Shown: positions 7,162 through 13,598 of the stretch, piece after piece | Layout: the number at the start of each line of letters is the position of its first letter | How positions within the stretch are numbered: the stretch's first letter is position 1 | Source of the DNA: CAIOZW01 sp049317725 | GTDB taxonomy: Bacteria; Acidobacteriota; Blastocatellia; RBC074 | DNA length: 14,585 nucleotides | NCBI GenBank assembly: GCA_049317725.1 | Contig: JBMOHS010000100.1 | Location: 1-14,585 of the forward strand | Reading direction: 5' to 3' | Notes under the pieces: generated by a model | The model's database searches: none | Seen by the model: the letters and a program-made list of their open reading frames with translations, nothing else | Told to the model about the DNA's origin: nothing | Made by a program: the position numbers and the translations under genes

Positions 7162-7672
7162 CGATCCCACGATGATCCAAGATGAGCCCCTTGCTGTCGG
7201 TACGACACCAGCCGACTCGCTTCCAGGAAGTGCTATCCCGGAGAACTCTCCCCGGCTGACCGACTCCATCCCGGAGAGAGAGGAGCAGCCGGCAAGGTCG
7301 ACCGGTGTCGATGCCACCCCGCTCTCCCCGGAAGATCAGGCAATCCTCGAGCAGGTTCGCCGAGCGGCCCTTGCCACCAGTGAGAAGAAGGGGGAGGAGC
7401 TGCTGATTCTTCGGCTGACGGCCCTGACGGAGTTTACCGACTACTTCGTGATCAGCACCGGAAATTCGACACGCCAGACTCAGGCGATGGCCGATGAAGT
7501 GACAGCTCGACTCAAAGAGATCCAGGTGCGTCCGCTCCATACCGAAGGATATGCCACAGGGGAGTGGATCCTGATCGATTATGGCACCTTTGTTGTCCAC
7601 CTCTTCACCCGGGAGGCCCGGCGATTCTACGACCTCGAGCGACTCTGGCGGGATGCGGAACGAATCGATTGA
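7154..7672 (+). CDS. rsfS: Ribosomal silencing factor RsfS (Iojap family) with N-terminal extension
   Basis: Residues 62-170 form a complete RsfS domain: SEKKGEELLILRL, DYFVISTGNSTRQTQAMADEV, the EGYATGEWILIDYGTFVVHLF block, and RRFYDLERLWRDA. RsfS binds L14 (uL14) and blocks 30S-50S joining when nutrients are scarce. The predicted 172-residue protein carries about 57 extra N-terminal residues rich in Pro, Ser and acidic residues with no known domain. Start ATG 7154 overlaps the end of nadD by eight bases, which suggests translational coupling; ATG 7172 is an alternative. No strong Shine-Dalgarno precedes either, so the length of the extension is uncertain. Confidence 0.93.
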   Translation: MHDDPTMIQDEPLAVGTTPADSLPGSAIPENSPRLTDSIPEREEQPARSTGVDATPLSPEDQAILEQVRRAALATSEKKGEELLILRLTALTEFTDYFVISTGNSTRQTQAMADEVTARLKEIQVRPLHTEGYATGEWILIDYGTFVVHLFTREARRFYDLERLWRDAERID

Positions 7673-7674
7673 AG

Positions 7675-7690
7675 TCTCTTCGCCAAGAGA
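7675..7690 (+). repeat. Short perfect hairpin after rsfS
   Basis: TCTCTT (7675-7680) and AAGAGA (7685-7690) flank CGCC, beginning two bases after the rsfS stop. There is no U run, so it is more likely an RNA-processing or stability hairpin than a terminator. Confidence 0.3.
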
Positions 7691-7747
7691 AGATCAGGAG
7701 TCGCAACGCCCCATTTGGTTTGCAAATCTGGTCTCGATCATTGCAAT

Positions 7748-8221
7748 ATGCGTCTTCATTTCGTGTGGGTTGGAAAGACGAAGGATCGTCGCTGTGCAGC
7801 TTTGATTGAGGACTATTTGGGCCGACTTCGCCGGTTTCTGGCGGTCGAGGTCAGTGAGGTGCGGGACACTGGTGGAACCAGCGAAGGCGACACCGCTGGA
7901 TTGATCGCCAAAGAGGGAGCGCGGATCCTCGCGGCAATCAGCAAGGAGGAGACCGTCATTCTGCTCGACGAGCGTGGGGAGTCTTTCTCAACGACGGAAT
8001 TGGCGGCGCTGCTCGGCCGGCATCAGGTCGAGGGAACCCGGCGGCTCGCCATTATCATTGGGGGATTCGCTGGCGTCGATGACGCCGTCCGACAGCGGGC
8101 AGACCGTTGTCTCTCCCTTTCGCGCTTTACCCTGACGCACGAACTGGCTCGTGTGCTGATTACCGAGCAACTCTATCGAGCGGTCAGCCTGCTCGCGGGG
8201 TTTCCTTATCACAAACCCTGA
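7748..8221 (+). CDS. rlmH: 23S rRNA (pseudouridine1915-N3)-methyltransferase
   Basis: The 157-residue length is typical of RlmH (SPOUT superfamily). Seen in the sequence: MRLHFVWVGKTKDRR at the N-terminus, LLDERGESFST (72-82), the knot glycine block IIIGGFAGVDDAVRQRAD (102-119; Phe-Ala where many homologues have Pro) and the C-terminal signature LSLSRFTLTHELARVLITEQ (122-141) followed by LYRAVSL and PYHKP. It methylates helix 69 of 23S rRNA using S-adenosylmethionine. ATG 7748 is taken from the family start; the frame is open further upstream (TTG 7715) but those residues do not align. No clear Shine-Dalgarno is seen. The gap to rsfS is 75 bases. Confidence 0.95.
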   Translation: MRLHFVWVGKTKDRRCAALIEDYLGRLRRFLAVEVSEVRDTGGTSEGDTAGLIAKEGARILAAISKEETVILLDERGESFSTTELAALLGRHQVEGTRRLAIIIGGFAGVDDAVRQRADRCLSLSRFTLTHELARVLITEQLYRAVSLLAGFPYHKP

Positions 8222-8326
8222 TGATCCCGGACCTTGGGGGCCCATCAGCTGTGACTCCCGCTGTTCGCAGTGGCCGCCAGGGAAGACGGGCAAGGAAGAT
8301 CTTTTTTGAGAAAGGGAGGAGCGAGC

Positions 8327-8692
8327 ATGGACAAGAAGAAGCTGAAGATGTTCCACGACCGGTTGATTGCGGAGCGGAATGCCCTGCTGGGTGTTGTCGA
8401 ACGGAATGAAGACTACGGGCGGGAAGCCGATATCGATGCCACACAGGACCCGGCAGACAAGGCGGCCAATTCCTACACCAAAGAGCTCCTCTTCACACAG
8501 TCGACCAATGATCGCCTCATTCTGACGCAGATCGACGAGGCGCTGGAACGGATCGAGGACGAGGAGTACGGGGTCTGTCTCAATTGCCAACAGGAGATTG
8601 GCGCCAAACGGCTCGAGGCATTGCCCTGGGTCCGCTACTGCATCAAATGTCAAGACCTTCTCGAAAAGGGACTGCTCAATCAGGAAGAGTAG
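8327..8692 (+). CDS. DksA/TraR-family C4 zinc-finger protein
   Basis: The 121-residue protein has a helical coiled-coil N-terminal part (about 1-80, highly charged) and a C4 zinc finger: CLNC (84-87) and CIKC (105-108), the C-x2-C-x17-C-x2-C spacing of DksA/TraR proteins. The block YGVCLNCQQEIGAKRLEALP is diagnostic. Family members enter the RNA polymerase secondary channel and modulate initiation, often with ppGpp. At 121 residues it is a short DksA-like member; whether it keeps acidic residues at the coiled-coil tip is not clear (DATQD at 37-41 is the likely tip). Start ATG 8327 has GGGAGGAG 5-6 nt upstream; in-frame codons upstream lack this. It is the last gene of the plus-strand translation cluster. 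Confidence 0.9.
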   Translation: MDKKKLKMFHDRLIAERNALLGVVERNEDYGREADIDATQDPADKAANSYTKELLFTQSTNDRLILTQIDEALERIEDEEYGVCLNCQQEIGAKRLEALPWVRYCIKCQDLLEKGLLNQEE

Positions 8693-8737
8693 ACGAGGCG
8701 AGAGGACGGCAGTTCGAGCGCCGTCTCGTGCCTTCGT
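8693..8737. terminator. Two-part hairpin between convergent genes, possible bidirectional terminator
   Basis: It begins at the first base after the DksA-type gene stop. GACGGC (8705-8710) pairs with GCCGTC (8720-8725) over a 9-nt loop. Outside an internal loop, ACGAGG (8693-8698) pairs with CTTCGT (8732-8737). It sits between convergent transcripts but lacks a U tract, so a role in termination is tentative. The remaining bases up to 8849 hold no gene I can support. Confidence 0.4.
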
Positions 8738-8849
8738 CTCTTCAGTGAACCGCCCTGCAGTCCAAGGCGGAGGAGCTTCCCCTTGTGTTCGCTCCCTGCG
8801 TCTGTCAGCCAACCATGGGGCCAACGAAGCGTCGTTGGGAGGAAGTCTC

Positions 8850-9317
8850 TTACCGACGCTGCCGATGGCTTCGGGGAGTGCGGGTCGGGCTTTTCGGTTC
8901 GACTGGATACCCGGCAGCCTCCCAGGCATCGATCCCCCCAATCAACGCCTTGGCTTGTCGAAATCCATTTTGCGAAAGTGTCGACGCCATACTGGCGCTC
9001 GTAGCCTCATCCGGTCAGGCACAATAGATGACAATCTCCTTGTCACGGGGAAGCTTGTCAAGGCTCGACTCGAGACGGTCTGCCGTGAGATGAAGGGCCC
9101 CTGGGAGGCGCACTTGGCTGCCAAGGTAGGCATTGCCGGATCGAGCGTCGAGAATCAGAACAGGTTCTCGACGCTCCAGTTTCTCCTTGAGCTGTTTGAC
9201 AGTGATGCGGTCTTCAGACTGAGCGAGAACAGGTTGGGAGTGAAGGAAGAACCCGCCGCAGACCAGGAACAAGGTGAGAAGAAGAGACTTTTGACGTAGG
9301 GAGAAGTCAGCCGCCAT
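8850..9317 (-). CDS. Exported rhodanese-like sulfurtransferase with in-frame UGA, candidate selenoprotein
   Basis: ATG 9317 has AAGGAG 8-9 nt upstream. Residues 11-32 are a secretion signal with likely cleavage after VLA (LAQSED). The rhodanese domain follows: VLILDARSGNAYLGSQVRLP (53-72) and EIVIYCA (94-100). At codon 101 (9015-9017) there is UGA. The same frame continues PDEATSASMASTL, the conserved GGIDAW (127-132) and AAGYPVEP, to TAA at 8850-8852: 155 residues in total. In homologues as I know them this loop reads YCxCPxEATSA, so UGA sits exactly at the second Cys. The downstream half is preserved with no other stop, the UGA is followed by C, and a SECIS-like hairpin lies at 8982-9001. 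That supports selenocysteine (Cys99-Ala-Sec101). Alternatives are a TGC/TGT-to-TGA nonsense mutation or a base-call error, leaving a 100-residue truncated protein. No selenocysteine machinery gene is in the window. The gene follows kdgK after 77 bases. Confidence 0.7.
8982..9001 (-). promoter_or_regulatory. Candidate bacterial SECIS hairpin
   Basis: Read on the minus strand, C9001-G9000 pair with C8983-G8982, A8999 is bulged, and GCGCC (8998-8994) pairs with GGCGU (8988-8984) around the loop AGUAU (8993-8989). The loop begins 21 nt after the UGA, and G is the second loop base. Bacterial SECIS elements typically put a small apical loop about 16-37 nt after UGA with a G in its first two positions. 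The stem is short, so this is supportive rather than decisive. Confidence 0.45.
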
Positions 9318-9394
9318 CAGATCAGCTCCTTATTTGATAGGGGACGTTACTGTCAGAGGATCGTGGGGACATCGACGACGGCAGAGGGAGGCCC

Positions 9395-10495
9395 TCACCG
9401 TTCGACCCGCGCGCTGGCCCCCTTCATGACACGCTCGACCTCGGAGAGGGTTACCATGGAGGTGTCGCCCGGCGTCGTCATCGCCAGTGCACCGTGAGCT
9501 GCGCCGTACTCGACGGCACGTTGGGGCCCCTGATCGGTGAGGAGACCATAGATCAGCCCGGAGGCGAAGGAGTCTCCCCCACCGACCCGATCGAAGATCT
9601 CCAGCCCCTCCCGATGGGGAGCATGATAGAGCTGTCCATCTTGATAGAGGATCGCGGACCAGTCATTCCGCGAAGCAGTCCAAGCGTGTCGGAGGGTGGT
9701 GGCCACCAGCCGGATGTTGGGATAGGCGGTGACGACTTGCTCGATCATCCGCTGGAAATGTCCGACTTCGAGATGAGTATGATCCTCGGTCAGCCCCTCG
9801 ACAGAGAAGCCCAGCGCGGCGGTGAAGTCTTCCTCATTGCCGAGCATGACGTCAACCAGCGGAGCGAGCTGCTGGTTGACCTCCTGGGCCTTCGACTTTC
9901 CGCCAATGGATCGCCAGAGGGAGTCCCTGTAGTTAAGATCGTAGGAGATGATCGTACCGTGGCGCCGGGCCGTCTCCATCGCTTCGAGGGCGACTTGAGG
10001 GGTTGTCTCGGAGAGGGCGGCAAAGATCCCACCGCAGTGAAACCAGCGGACGCCATCGCGTCCGAAGAGTGATTCCCAATCGATCTGGCCAGGACGCAAC
10101 TGCGAGGCTGCCGTATGGCCACGATCGGAACAGCCAAGCGCGGCGCGGACACCAAAGCCGCGCTCGGTGAAGTTGAGCCCATTGCGGACAGTGCGGCCGA
10201 CTCCGTCGTAAGGAACCCATTGGATGAAGCGAGGATCGACGCCTCCCTGGAGGATCAGATCTTCGACCAGCCGACCGACGGGATTATCCGCCAGGGCGGT
10301 GACCACCGCAGTCCGCATCCCAAAACACCGTCGTAGACCACGGGCAACATTGTACTCGCCCCCGCCTTCCCAGACTTGAAAGTGGCGAGTCGTGTGGACT
10401 CTTCCCTCGCCGGGATCGAGCCGCAGCATGACCTCCCCAAGGGAGACTGCGTCCCAGCGACAGGAATCTTTCGGTTTGATGGTCAGTGCACCCAT
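9395..10495 (-). CDS. kdgK: 2-keto-3-deoxygluconate kinase (PfkB family)
   Basis: The 366-residue PfkB-family sugar kinase phosphorylates 2-keto-3-deoxygluconate to KDPG with ATP. It shows the N-terminal substrate block VSLGEVMLRLDPGEG (17-31), the first PfkB signature region WEGGGEYNVARGLRR (42-56), DLNYRDSLW (186-194), LGNEEDF (218-224) and the second signature FDRVGGGDSFASGLIYG (301-317), with Asp308 as the catalytic base. The DRVGGGDSF form is typical of KDG kinases rather than ribokinases. ATG 10495 is preferred because GGAGG lies four bases upstream; a GTG at 10519 is in frame but has no such site. It follows eda by 51 bases on the same strand, and that pairing supports the substrate assignment. 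Confidence 0.9.
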   Translation of the reverse strand: MGALTIKPKDSCRWDAVSLGEVMLRLDPGEGRVHTTRHFQVWEGGGEYNVARGLRRCFGMRTAVVTALADNPVGRLVEDLILQGGVDPRFIQWVPYDGVGRTVRNGLNFTERGFGVRAALGCSDRGHTAASQLRPGQIDWESLFGRDGVRWFHCGGIFAALSETTPQVALEAMETARRHGTIISYDLNYRDSLWRSIGGKSKAQEVNQQLAPLVDVMLGNEEDFTAALGFSVEGLTEDHTHLEVGHFQRMIEQVVTAYPNIRLVATTLRHAWTASRNDWSAILYQDGQLYHAPHREGLEIFDRVGGGDSFASGLIYGLLTDQGPQRAVEYGAAHGALAMTTPGDTSMVTLSEVERVMKGASARVER

Positions 10496-10546
10496 CTTTC
10501 CTCCATACCGTTCCACCACTCCTCTGCAGAGGAGCGAGGGAGGGGA

Positions 10547-11212
10547 TCAACCCCGTGAATCTCTGGCTTGTCGCACCAGCGAGACTGCTTCACGGGTCTG
10601 GGTTTCAATCGTTGAAAATTGGCCCGCTTCAAGCCACTCCGGTTTGACCATCCAACTTCCCCCACAGGCGACGACCTGGGGGAGGGCGAGGTAGTCGGAG
10701 AGGTTCCGGGCATCGACCCCGCCGGTCGGAAGGAACCGGACCTTTCGGTACGGGCCCGAGAGCGCCCGCAGCGTCTGGACACCTCCCATTGCCTCAGCGG
10801 GAAAAAACTTGAGAAGATCGACCCCGAGGGCAAGAGCGGCTTCGATCTCCGTTGGTGTGCAGACCCCAGGAAAGACAGGGACGTTGCGCTCCAGACAGGC
10901 CTCGACCACGCGAGGATTGGTTCCGGGAGAGACGATGAAACGGGCGCCAGCATCGAGTGCTGTGTCGAGCTGTTCGAGGGTCAGAACGGTTCCAGCCCCA
11001 AGAAGAATCTCTGGAACCCGTTGTCGGATCTGCGCGATGGCGGAAGCGGCAGCTGCGGTACGAAAAGTGATCTCCGCGCAAGGAAGACCGCCCGCGACCA
11101 GGGACTCGGCCAGCGGAACCGCCTGTTCCGCCCTTGACAGACTGACCACCGGAATGATGCCATAACTGAACAACCTCTCGACGAGATCCCTCTTCCGCTC
11201 ATCTATCTCCAT
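10547..11212 (-). CDS. eda: 2-dehydro-3-deoxyphosphogluconate (KDPG) aldolase
   Basis: The 221-residue class I aldolase splits KDPG into pyruvate and glyceraldehyde 3-phosphate. The general acid/base Glu47 lies in CAEITFRT (45-52), GAGTVL is at 72-77, FIVSPGTNP at 92-100, and the Schiff-base Lys135 in LLKFFPAEAMGG (133-144), with the phosphate-binding PTGGV (162-166). The length and all key residues are normal. ATG 11212 has AGAGAGGG just upstream. With kdgK it forms the final two steps of the Entner-Doudoroff or uronate pathway. No dehydratase (edd or kdgD-type) is seen nearby, so KDG must be made by genes elsewhere. It probably shares a transcript with the exported protein 50 bases upstream. 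Confidence 0.95.
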   Translation of the reverse strand: MEIDERKRDLVERLFSYGIIPVVSLSRAEQAVPLAESLVAGGLPCAEITFRTAAAASAIAQIRQRVPEILLGAGTVLTLEQLDTALDAGARFIVSPGTNPRVVEACLERNVPVFPGVCTPTEIEAALALGVDLLKFFPAEAMGGVQTLRALSGPYRKVRFLPTGGVDARNLSDYLALPQVVACGGSWMVKPEWLEAGQFSTIETQTREAVSLVRQARDSRG

Positions 11213-11262
11213 CTGCCCTCTCTATTCCATCGATTGTTTCACCTGTATCCATGCTGGAGAGA

Positions 11263-12318
11263 CTACCAGCGAATCCGGACGGTGAAGGTCCCACGGTTGT
11301 CGCGAAAATAGTCATCATTGATTCCGAGAAAGAGGCGGCCGTACTCCCCAGCTTCGGTCGCAGGGGTCCCGCGGGCCCCGATAAAGACCAAGTTGGAGTC
11401 TCGCCCGTTACGGTATCGAATCTTGGCAATGAGGGCTCCGGGCCCTTCATCTGGCATTGGAAAGACTGAAGAGGGGTTGCCGACGCCGGGATTTCCCTCC
11501 GGACCGCTCGTAACCCGACTGGCAATTTCGATCGTCCCCTCAGCGATGATCTCAAACTGCATTGAAGGTTCGACGTCGATTCCCGTATCGGTCCAGGGTT
11601 GATTGGCTTGGACCGTCACCACTTTCTCCTGCTGGCGAGCGGGACGCGCTGGCGTTGCCCGGGCAGAGCGGGCCACCTCGATGGTCACCCGAAAGGCGCC
11701 AGTGGCGTTGCGTGTCTCCCAGTGATTGACAGTCAGGTAGAGGGGACCATCGACGGTGGCTTCAAACTCCCGCGAAGCACCAACGAGAAGCGGTGTCGCA
11801 TTGGGATCTTGTCCAAGGATTGCCAGAAGGGCACCATCGTTCTCTTCGGGCAGAGGAGCATCCGGGTCGCGTCGGTTGCGAAGCCCTTCTGGACCGGTAC
11901 GGGTTCTCCCTTCGAGGAGTACGGTCCCCGTCGCGGCAATCCGCACTCGATCTCCCTGGGCGACGACCAGATCTGTCTTGAACCACTGATCTTCGAGCCG
12001 AACATCGACCGGGGGAAGTCGCTCCCAGCGAGCCTCGGCGGTGGGCGGTTGATTGGTCGACGGTGGCTCGACACGCGGTCGTCCAGTTGAGTCAATAACC
12101 AGTCGGCTGACTTCTGCCGGACGGAGACGCAAGACCTCTCCCGTCGCAAGCTCGAAGGCAAACTGGCCATTCTCATACCCCAGGAAAGTACCCGTATAGA
12201 CCCGCCCATTGCGGAGGGTCAAGGTATCTGCCCACCCTGTTCCCACCAAGCCCCCCACCAACAGCAGAAAGGAGAAGAGGTGGACGCGACTCCAATTGAT
12301 GGTTTTTCTTTTCTTCAT
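11263..12318 (-). CDS. Exported protein with two PA-IL (LecA)-like modules
   Basis: This 351-residue protein has a signal peptide (about 1-30, cleavage after GWA) and then a small N-terminal module, TLTLRNGRVYTGTFLGYENG (32-51), running to about 77. Two related repeats follow. Repeat 1 (about 105-215) has TGPEG, PLPEENDGALLAILG, LLVGASREF and PLYLTVN. Repeat 2 (about 235-351) has DTGIDV, SGPEG, GPGALIAKI, FIGARG, RLFLGIND and DNRGTFTVRI. This spacing resembles the LecA/PA-IL galactose-binding beta-sandwich, but the calcium and sugar residues cannot be confirmed here. The true start is ATG 12318: the frame stays open 225 bases upstream, but only the 12318 start gives a signal peptide. There is no Shine-Dalgarno, and an extended -10 (TGGTATACT) ends seven bases before the ATG, so the message may be leaderless. 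It heads the eda-kdgK group. Binding of carbohydrate or another envelope ligand is a guess. Confidence 0.75.
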   Translation of the reverse strand: MKKRKTINWSRVHLFSFLLLVGGLVGTGWADTLTLRNGRVYTGTFLGYENGQFAFELATGEVLRLRPAEVSRLVIDSTGRPRVEPPSTNQPPTAEARWERLPPVDVRLEDQWFKTDLVVAQGDRVRIAATGTVLLEGRTRTGPEGLRNRRDPDAPLPEENDGALLAILGQDPNATPLLVGASREFEATVDGPLYLTVNHWETRNATGAFRVTIEVARSARATPARPARQQEKVVTVQANQPWTDTGIDVEPSMQFEIIAEGTIEIASRVTSGPEGNPGVGNPSSVFPMPDEGPGALIAKIRYRNGRDSNLVFIGARGTPATEAGEYGRLFLGINDDYFRDNRGTFTVRIRW

Positions 12319-12325
12319 GGGGCGC

Positions 12326-12334
12326 AGTATACCA
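12326..12334 (-). promoter_or_regulatory. Extended -10 promoter, leaderless transcript predicted
   Basis: On the minus strand TGG (12334-12332) directly precedes TATACT (12331-12326), an extended -10. Seven bases separate it from the ATG at 12318, so transcription should begin at or next to the A of the start codon. The -35 is weak, as is common with extended -10 promoters. It would serve the PA-IL-like gene and probably eda-kdgK. Confidence 0.5.
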
Positions 12335-12405
12335 TGAAGCACTTTCACAAGGACTCGACGCCGATAGAGGGAGGAGCCTTGGAGATTCCCCAACTGAGAG
12401 CAGGT

Positions 12406-12434
12406 TTGTCTTTCCAGGGAAGAGCCCCTACACT
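12406..12434 (+). promoter_or_regulatory. Possible sigma70 promoter for the deoxyhypusine-synthase-like gene
   Basis: TTGTCT (12406-12411) and TACACT (12429-12434) are spaced by 17 bases, each matching four of six consensus positions. They lie 50 bases before the start codon at 12484, divergent from the minus-strand promoter at 12326. Confidence 0.4.
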
Positions 12435-12483
12435 GTCGGGTGAGAGAACAAGTGGTCCACGCAGAGGAGGAAGAAACAAGCGC

Positions 12484-13578
12484 ATGAGCACCAACCGGTA
12501 CCTCCAGGGAAAACGCATCGCGCCGACCCCGATCCACGGCCAAATGAGCGTCCCTGAACTGATCGAGACGAGCTTTCAGGCCTACAATTCAGCCCGGCTG
12601 CGAGAAGGGGCGCAGCTCTTCGCGGCGCGGATGCTGGAGGATGGGGTGACGGTGGGGATGACGCTGACAGGGGCCCTGACCCCGGCCGGGCTGGGAATCT
12701 CGGCAATCATTCCGTTGATGGAGGCCGGGTTTGTCGACTGGATAATCTCGACCGGAGCCAACCTCTATCACGATGCCCACTTCGGACTCGGTCTCGCCAT
12801 GCACCGGGGGGATCCGCAGATCAGTGATGTGACCCTGCGTGAGGAGGGGGTCGTCCGCATCTATGACATCTTCTTCGACTACGAGGTTCTGCTCTCAACC
12901 GATGCCTTCTTCCGCGAGATCATACGTGCCGAAGAGTTCCAACGGGAGATGTCGACCGCCGAGTTCCATTACCGTTGCGGACGGTACATTGCGGAACGGG
13001 AGCGGCTGCTGGGAATCCAGAATCAATCGTTGCTGGCAGCAGCCTATCATTGCGGTGTCCCGATCTACACCTCTTCCCCAGGGGACAGCTCGATCGGGAT
13101 GAATGTCGCAGCGATGGAGCTGCAAGGGGGAAAGCTCCGACTCAACCCCTCAGCGGACGTCAATGAGACGGCAGCCATTGTTCTTGCCGCCAAACGCGAA
13201 GGCGGCCGGTCGGCAATCTTCATCTGTGGGGGGGGCAGCCCCAAGAACTTCGCCCTCCAGACAGAACCCCAGATCCAAGAGGTGCTCGGGATCGAGGAGA
13301 AGGGGCACGACTACTTCCTGCAGATTACCGATGCCCGGCCTGACACAGGCGGCCTGAGTGGGGCGACCCCGTCCGAAGCGGTCAGTTGGGGGAAGATCGA
13401 TCCCGATCAATTGCCTGGAACTGTTGTCTGCTATGTCGACACCACGGTCGCGCTTCCGCTCATCACTGCGTACGCCTTCGCCAAACGTGCTGCCCGTCCT
13501 CTCAAGCGACTCTACGATCGACGAGACGACTTGATGGCCCGCTTACGAGAAGAGTACGAACGTTCTGAACGAAAATAG
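12484..13578 (+). CDS. Deoxyhypusine synthase-family protein
   Basis: The 364-residue protein has the deoxyhypusine synthase NAD-binding fold: GVTVGMTLTGALTPAGLG (54-71), VDWIISTGANLYHD (84-97), GVPIYTSSPGDSSIGM (191-206) and ICGGGSPKNF (247-256), where Lys254 corresponds to the catalytic lysine, then GLSGATPSEAVSWGKI (290-305). In eukaryotes and archaea the enzyme transfers the aminobutyl group of spermidine to eIF5A. Bacteria lack eIF5A, so bacterial members are thought to act on small amines (homospermidine-type reactions) or on unknown targets. ATG 12484 is the only start near the family N-terminus; GGAGG is 13 bases upstream, longer than ideal. It is divergent from the PA-IL-like gene and followed after 20 bases by a membrane protein gene. 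Confidence 0.88.
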   Translation: MSTNRYLQGKRIAPTPIHGQMSVPELIETSFQAYNSARLREGAQLFAARMLEDGVTVGMTLTGALTPAGLGISAIIPLMEAGFVDWIISTGANLYHDAHFGLGLAMHRGDPQISDVTLREEGVVRIYDIFFDYEVLLSTDAFFREIIRAEEFQREMSTAEFHYRCGRYIAERERLLGIQNQSLLAAAYHCGVPIYTSSPGDSSIGMNVAAMELQGGKLRLNPSADVNETAAIVLAAKREGGRSAIFICGGGSPKNFALQTEPQIQEVLGIEEKGHDYFLQITDARPDTGGLSGATPSEAVSWGKIDPDQLPGTVVCYVDTTVALPLITAYAFAKRAARPLKRLYDRRDDLMARLREEYERSERK

Positions 13579-13582
13579 TCCA

Positions 13583-13595
13583 CCTCCCCCGGAGG
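13583..13595 (+). promoter_or_regulatory. Hairpin that hides the ribosome-binding site of the membrane-protein gene
   Basis: CCTCC (13583-13587) and GGAGG (13591-13595) are complementary across a CCC loop. GGAGG is the only Shine-Dalgarno for the ATG at 13599. The deoxyhypusine-synthase-like stop is five bases before the hairpin, so a terminating ribosome could melt it. This is a layout for translational coupling. Confidence 0.45.
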
Positions 13596-13598
13596 GCG

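Noticed and set aside
7988..8941. 317-codon open frame on the minus strand across rlmH and the DksA-type gene
   Set aside because: It runs antisense through two conserved genes and into the 3' half of the rhodanese gene in another frame, with no domain evidence.
8598..9299. 233-codon open frame on the plus strand from inside the DksA-type gene through the rhodanese gene
   Set aside because: It overlaps a zinc-finger gene out of frame and is antisense to a rhodanese with clear domain evidence.
8850..9317. Simple pseudogene call for the rhodanese
   Set aside because: I kept it as the main alternative but not the primary call, because the only lesion is a UGA at a Cys site and the downstream half is undamaged.
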